Notes under the pieces: generated by a model
What the model was told of the DNA's origin: nothing
Database searches by the model: none
What the model saw: the letters and a program-made list of their open reading frames with translations, nothing else
Part shown: one piece after another, positions 59,374 through 64,000 of the stretch
Numbering within the stretch: the stretch's first letter is position 1
How the letters are laid out: each line of letters opens with the position of its first letter
Position numbers and translations under genes: made by a program
Origin: Cephalopachus bancanus
Taxonomy: Eukaryota; Chordata; Mammalia; Primates; Tarsiidae
Assembly (NCBI GenBank): GCA_027257055.1
Contig: JAPVLO010000886.1
Span: 186,001 to 250,000, forward strand
Direction: 5' to 3'
DNA length: 64,000 nt

Positions 59374-59391
59374 ACACACACACACACACAG
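59346..59391. repeat. (CA)n microsatellite within L1
   Basis: About 22 CA units with one break, inside ORF2-derived DNA. The L1 text continues on both sides. Confidence 0.96.
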
Positions 59392-61245
59392 ACTCAGAAT
59401 TTAAAATGCATTAATCAAAGTTGCAAGATATAAAATTAACACAAAATTAGTTACATTTCTGTACATTACAAATGAACATATGAAAAGGAATTTTAAAAAT
59501 GAATGCCTTTTAAAATATCATCAAAAAGAATAAAATACTGAGGAATAAACAACCAAGAAGGTGAAAGGCATAGTCTATGGACAAAAACAACAAAATGCTC
59601 CTGAAATAAATTAAAGAAGACACCAGTAAATTGAAAAACATCCTGTATTCATGAATTAGAAGACTTAATATTGTTAAGATGTCAATAGTCTCCAATGTGA
59701 CCTGATTCAATCTCAATGCTATTTTTTGCAGAAGTAGAAAAATACTACCTAAGAATGATATGGAATCTCAAGGGACCTCAAATCACCAAAACAATGTTGA
59801 TAAAGAATAAAGTACATTCTGATTTCAAAACCTACTACCAAACTATTGTGATCAAACCAGTGTGATCACTGATATAAAGATAGATATGTGAGCCAATGAA
59901 ATAGAATAGAGATTTCAGTAATAAATTGACATATACACATAAGTGGTCAAATAATATTCGTTATGGTATCCAAGACCATTTAAGACCATTCCCCTTTAGG
60001 GAAAGAACAGTCTGTCCAACAAATGTTAGAAAAGCTGGTGTCCACATGCAAAAGAATGAAATTGTGCTCTTACCTAATACCATATACAAAAATTAACTCA
60101 AAATGTATAAAAGACCTAGTCCACAATAAGCAATGCATAAAACCGTTAGAAGGAAATCTTGGAAAAAAGCTTCTTGACATTGGATTTGACAATGATGTCT
60201 TGGATATGAAATCAAAAACACAGGCAACAAAAGTAAGAATATATTATAATTAAAGTATTATGTGCATCAAATGGCACTATCAAAGAGTGAAAAAACAACT
60301 CATAGAATAAGAGAATATACTTTCAAATTATATATCTGGTAAACAGCTGATAGCAAGAATATTTTAAAAACTATTAAAACCCATAAACAATAAAACTAAA
60401 CAATCCAATTAAGTAATGGGAAAAGGACTTGAATAAATATTTCTCCAAAGAAACTGCCAATAAGCACATGAAAAGATGCTCAATATTACTAATTATTACA
60501 AAAATACAAATCAAAACCTCAATGAGAAACTACTTCACGTGCATTATGAAGAGTATTATCCAAAAAAAAGAAAGAAAGAACAACAACAACAAAAAAACAA
60601 GTGTTGGTGAAGATGTGAAGATGTTAAAAATCCTTGTGCATTGCTGGAGGGCATCTTAAGTGGTGCAGCTGCTATGAAACTTATATGGTGATTTCCCAAA
60701 ATTTAAACATATAATTAACATATGCTATAACAGTTCCACTTCTAAGTATAAACTCTGAAGAAATGAAAGCAGGGATTCATACATATTCATAGCAGCATTT
60801 TCACAATAGCCAAAAGGTTTTCGAACCCTAAGTATTCATCAGTGGTATATGCATACAATGGAATGTTAGCCTAAAAAAGAAGGAAATTCTGCAATTTGCC
60901 ACAACATGGATGAAACTTAAGGATATTGTGCTAAATAAACCATTCACAAAAGGAAAAATACTGGATGATCTCACTTTGTCCACCTAATGGGGTACCTATA
61001 TTAGTCAAATTCATAGAGATAGAAAGTAGAATGGTGATTGCCAGGGACTGGAGGGAGGGAAGAGTGAAGAATTGTTGCTTAATAGTTATGGAGTATTTGT
61101 TTGGGAAGCTAAAAATTCTGGAGATCAATGCAGTAACAGTTGCACAACAATATACATGTACTTCATGCCACTGAACTGTACACATAAAATTGGCTAAAAT
61201 AATAAATTTTATATTACGTATATTTTATCACAATAAAAGAAACAA

Positions 61246-62339
61246 ATTTAAAATGAAATCAAACTCAGACTTGTAATTTCCACTTCGGAAATTAAATGGA
61301 ACTTTTCCTCCACTAAGGAAACAAAGGAAAGTACTTGTTAACATTACATCTGTCACTGCCAGAGAAATTTCCCCAAGCTAGTGACAACTGGGACAAAATG
61401 CAACTACCTATATAGCAGCAATTTTCTATTTAATACTGACCTAGATTTGCTTTCTGCTGCTTTTCCTCTCTTGTGCAGAATTATACTTTTTAAATTATTA
61501 TTTTTTTCTAAAGAAAAGAAAAGTGTGACTCTTCCAGATACTCCAACTCAATTACCCCTCGGTTTTCTTGCTTGGATTTCCTGCTTTGATTTTCACCAAC
61601 CAGTTCACTCGGGTGCTTTTTAATTGTGACCGTTGTTTCCTGTATATTGCTGTCTTCAACTTTCTTTTATGACCTGACTGACTGCGCAATGTTCTCCATC
61701 ATTTCTGATATTCTCATGTTTTGCTCTTCTGTTCAGATTAAAATACAGAGCAGTAAAGATATTGGACTGGGAAAGTTGTGTTTAATTACATTTGGGAATA
61801 GCACTTTTCAATTTTATCAACATCATTACATTCTAAAATACATTTTTTTCCTTCAGAAACATGTATCCCTACTTGGTTTTCTTTGTGTTTATCTCATTTT
61901 TTTCTGAATACTGATATTTTTTAAAAATTACTTTCATCCATTTTCTGTTTGGTGTGTATGAAAATCAAAAACAATGAGGATAAATGTAATCTCCTCAAGA
62001 ATATATGAAACCCCTTGTAATGAAACATATGTACATACTTTGGAGAAATGGCTAACATATAGGTGTCTTTAGTAAACTCTAGCATATTGTAGATTTTAGT
62101 TGTAAGTCTTAGCTCACCTGAAACTGAGTAAAATAATCTGAGCAATTTGATGTAACAAAAGAGATTAGGTCATAAGTGAGTCAAACAATAAATTTCTAAG
62201 ACTCTTAGTTTCTGAGTAGCCTAAATAATTTTATATATAGTGACTTTTACCTCAAATAAACTTCTAGTTCATCTAATTTGTATTAGATGAAAAATGGATG
62301 GAAAATAGACATTGATATGTGAAACCATTTAATGACCAT
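61246..62339. other. AT-rich DNA, no gene seen
   Basis: Short open frames at 61381-61907 lack splice or motif support. Confidence 0.45.
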
Positions 62340-62440
62340 AGAAATGTAAACTGGGGATGATACCAATCTTTCAAAGTAAGAAATCAGATAATGCATAAAA
62401 CTCACCTGATACATAGTAGGCATTCAATCATGGTAGGCTC
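62340..62440 (-). mobile_element. MIR fragment, reverse
   Basis: 'gtaaactggggatgatacca', then 'cagataatgcataaaactc' and 'atacatagtaggcattcaat', follows the antisense MIR order. Confidence 0.75.
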
Positions 62441-63811
62441 TTTTATACTTTCAAGTCAGTTTTATTTTTTACCTTGAATCCATTTCAAGGTAGAGTCAGC
62501 CTTCTAAAAATAGAGGTGTTCCATATTAGTTAATTGTCTATTTTCTAAGTAGTGGCTAATATTTGCTTTTAATATTTCATTTTATGATTACTTTGTAATC
62601 TTACTTGATATGTCAGCTGAACAGAGGGAAGTGTTGTTTGAATACTTAATTATTCAAATAAAAAATTTTAAAAACCTGGTACTCAAATATATCAATTTGA
62701 CATTGTTCCTTAAAATAAGGAGCCACCATATTTGGCAATTAAAAGTAAATTCTCAAGAAAACGATGTAATTAAATGGTTTTTTTACAGGACTTATCTCCA
62801 ATCACGACTGGTTTTTGTTTCATGCACTCTAGAACGTAAGCAATTACAGTGTGTGTGTTGTATTTTTTTCTCTGACATTCAGTTTTAGAATTTTAACATG
62901 GAACATGTAAGATTTTTAACAACTGCTTTTTTATTAAATGGAAATAAATGGATATCATCTGTTTTCCTCTTTGTATATTGCAATATAGATAAGACATGTA
63001 TGACTAGGAAACAGAAGGATAATCACAGTTTTTTTCATAGAAGATAGTTTTCTTTGCCTTTCTAGCATAAAAAGAAATATTAGTTACTATTGTTCAGAAA
63101 ATAGGATAAGAAAAGGTTTGCCTTTTGAAAATTGAGTACATGTATTGTGTAGGGTAGATAATATAAGCATTGTCAAACTACTGGTTTTACATAATTTAGT
63201 ATAGCCAATTTTGGCATCATTGTAATGCAAAAGAACGCCATGATCAGACCTGTCTGTGCATGGATTCTTTCCATTGGTGGTTATAAAACTATTATATGAT
63301 AAACAAATTTTTATATTTTCCCTTCACAAAACATAATTGTTTACCTTTTTAAAAATGATAAAGTGAAATAGTTACAGCCTTTAGAAGGCTTACAGAGCCA
63401 AACAGCAAAATCGAGACATATCTAATATCACTGACAAATGAGTTTGAAGGGTTTTGTATGTAGTATGAAAAAATTTATTAGCATAAGTGTTTTGTATTTA
63501 CCTAAATAGATTTATTCCAGTGCATCATTCTTTTAAGTTAAGATAGTCAAAGTTGAATTCTATTTTTATATTAACTTACATGTTAAATTTAGATATTGAG
63601 TCCCTTGGAAAAAACATTTTGACTAATCTAATATTCAAATTAATAATATCACCAACATAATTACTGTATTAGTACTGTATTTTTTAACTTACTACAAAAG
63701 AACACAACAAAAAAGACAAGTGCTTAACTCAAATAGTTTTCCATTTTCAGTTACTGAAACCTTACCAATTTGAATGGGTTTTTCACCAGCCACAAATAAT
63801 TTTTGTTTCTG
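62441..63811. other. AT-rich DNA with one weak exon-like segment
   Basis: 62789-62835 (47 nt) lies between 'tttttttacag' and 'gtaagc' and is open in more than one frame. It is 47 nt, so it would shift frame if skipped. Weak evidence only. No repeat recognised elsewhere. Confidence 0.3.
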
Positions 63812-64000
63812 TTATTATTATTATTATTTTTAAGTTGTTCTATTTTGCTTCAGGGGCACATATACAGGTTTGTTACATAGGAATATTGTGTGATAGTGCA
63901 GCTTGAGTTTCTATTGTGCCTGTCACTCAGGTGGTGGACATGGTACACAGTGGGTAGTTTTTAGCCCTTACCCCTTCCCTCACTCCCCTCTTTAGGATTG
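63812..64000 (-). mobile_element. L1 3' end, reverse, cut by window end
   Basis: (TTA)n tract, then 'aggtttgttacataggaat' and 'ccctcactcccctctttag' correspond to the antisense 3' UTR of primate L1 (L1PB/L1MA-like). The body lies beyond the window. Confidence 0.85.

Larger units (their letters stand above)
56940..61245 (+). mobile_element. Long decayed L1 (L1M-type), with Alu and L1 insertions
   Basis: ORF2 remnants run in order: 57080-57610, 57896-58692, then 59247-60900. Phrases include 'gatagaccatttgtcagcca', 'ccacaatggaatgaggctac', 'gacatgatcttgtatgta' and 'caatggaatgttagcc'. An L1M 3' UTR follows to about 61245 ('ggtgattgccagggactgga', 'tgaactgtacacataaaa'). Multiple stops and frameshifts make it inactive. 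Confidence 0.88.

Noticed and set aside
63851..63872. 'tgcttcaggggcacatatac', reminiscent of the U6 snRNA start
   Set aside because: The surrounding text follows the antisense L1 3' UTR and no further U6 sequence is present.

Overview
This 64 kb window is AT-rich, repeat-dense mammalian nuclear DNA, almost certainly primate. The evidence is dimeric Alu elements on both strands, many with target-site duplications (TSDs), ancient MIR/L2/MLT1/Tigger/MER5 repeats, and L1 fragments of several ages. The younger Alus share a derived right arm. Three short LTR-like, L1-mobilised elements with a common 5' end match what is published for Tarsius (TINEs, Tarsius interspersed elements). My best inference is a tarsier, from an intron or gene desert. 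The species call is inference.

No convincing protein-coding gene was found. The long open frames lie mostly in antisense Alu arms, L1 ORF2 remnants, microsatellites, a solo LTR or chance AT-rich frames. The one gene-like signal in unique DNA is a candidate 30-nt microexon at 20259-20288, with a polypyrimidine tract, an AG acceptor and a GTAAG donor. A weaker exon-like segment is at 62789-62835.

Layout: 1-2 kb holds L1 3' ends and an MLT1-type LTR split by an L1. 3.4-8.7 kb is a long decayed minus-strand L1 carrying four Alus, a small Tigger and an unassigned insert. 9.1-9.8 kb is a nested Alu-in-Alu ending in a (TA)n tract. 10.9-14.2 kb is MIR, L2 and MLT1. 16.2-17.8 kb is an old L1 split by an internally deleted mariner. 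18.1-18.6 kb is a solo LTR with 5-bp TSDs. 20.26 kb is the microexon candidate. 22.7-23.2 kb is a younger L1 3' end. 26-36 kb is mostly unique DNA with scattered Alus, LTR remnants, an L1 insertion with a possible 3' transduction, and a MER5 element. 35-40 kb has two LTR-derived short retroposons, an Alu, and a second mariner inserted in a MIR. 40.9-49.8 kb is mostly unique, with one Tigger element. 50.3-51.3 kb has a fold-back element with 24-bp perfect inverted ends and a second partial copy nearby. 52.4-53.2 kb is an ancient unnamed repeat. 55 kb has an MLT1, a third short retroposon and an Alu. 56.9-61.2 kb is a long plus-strand L1 interrupted by an Alu and by a reversed L1. 63.8 kb to the end is the start of a minus-strand L1.

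The useful biology here is insertion history: mariner into MIR and L1, Alu into Alu and L1, L1 into L1 and LTR, plus a short retroposon family that looks like L1-mobilised LTR transcripts. All family names come from remembered consensus features. No database search was run.
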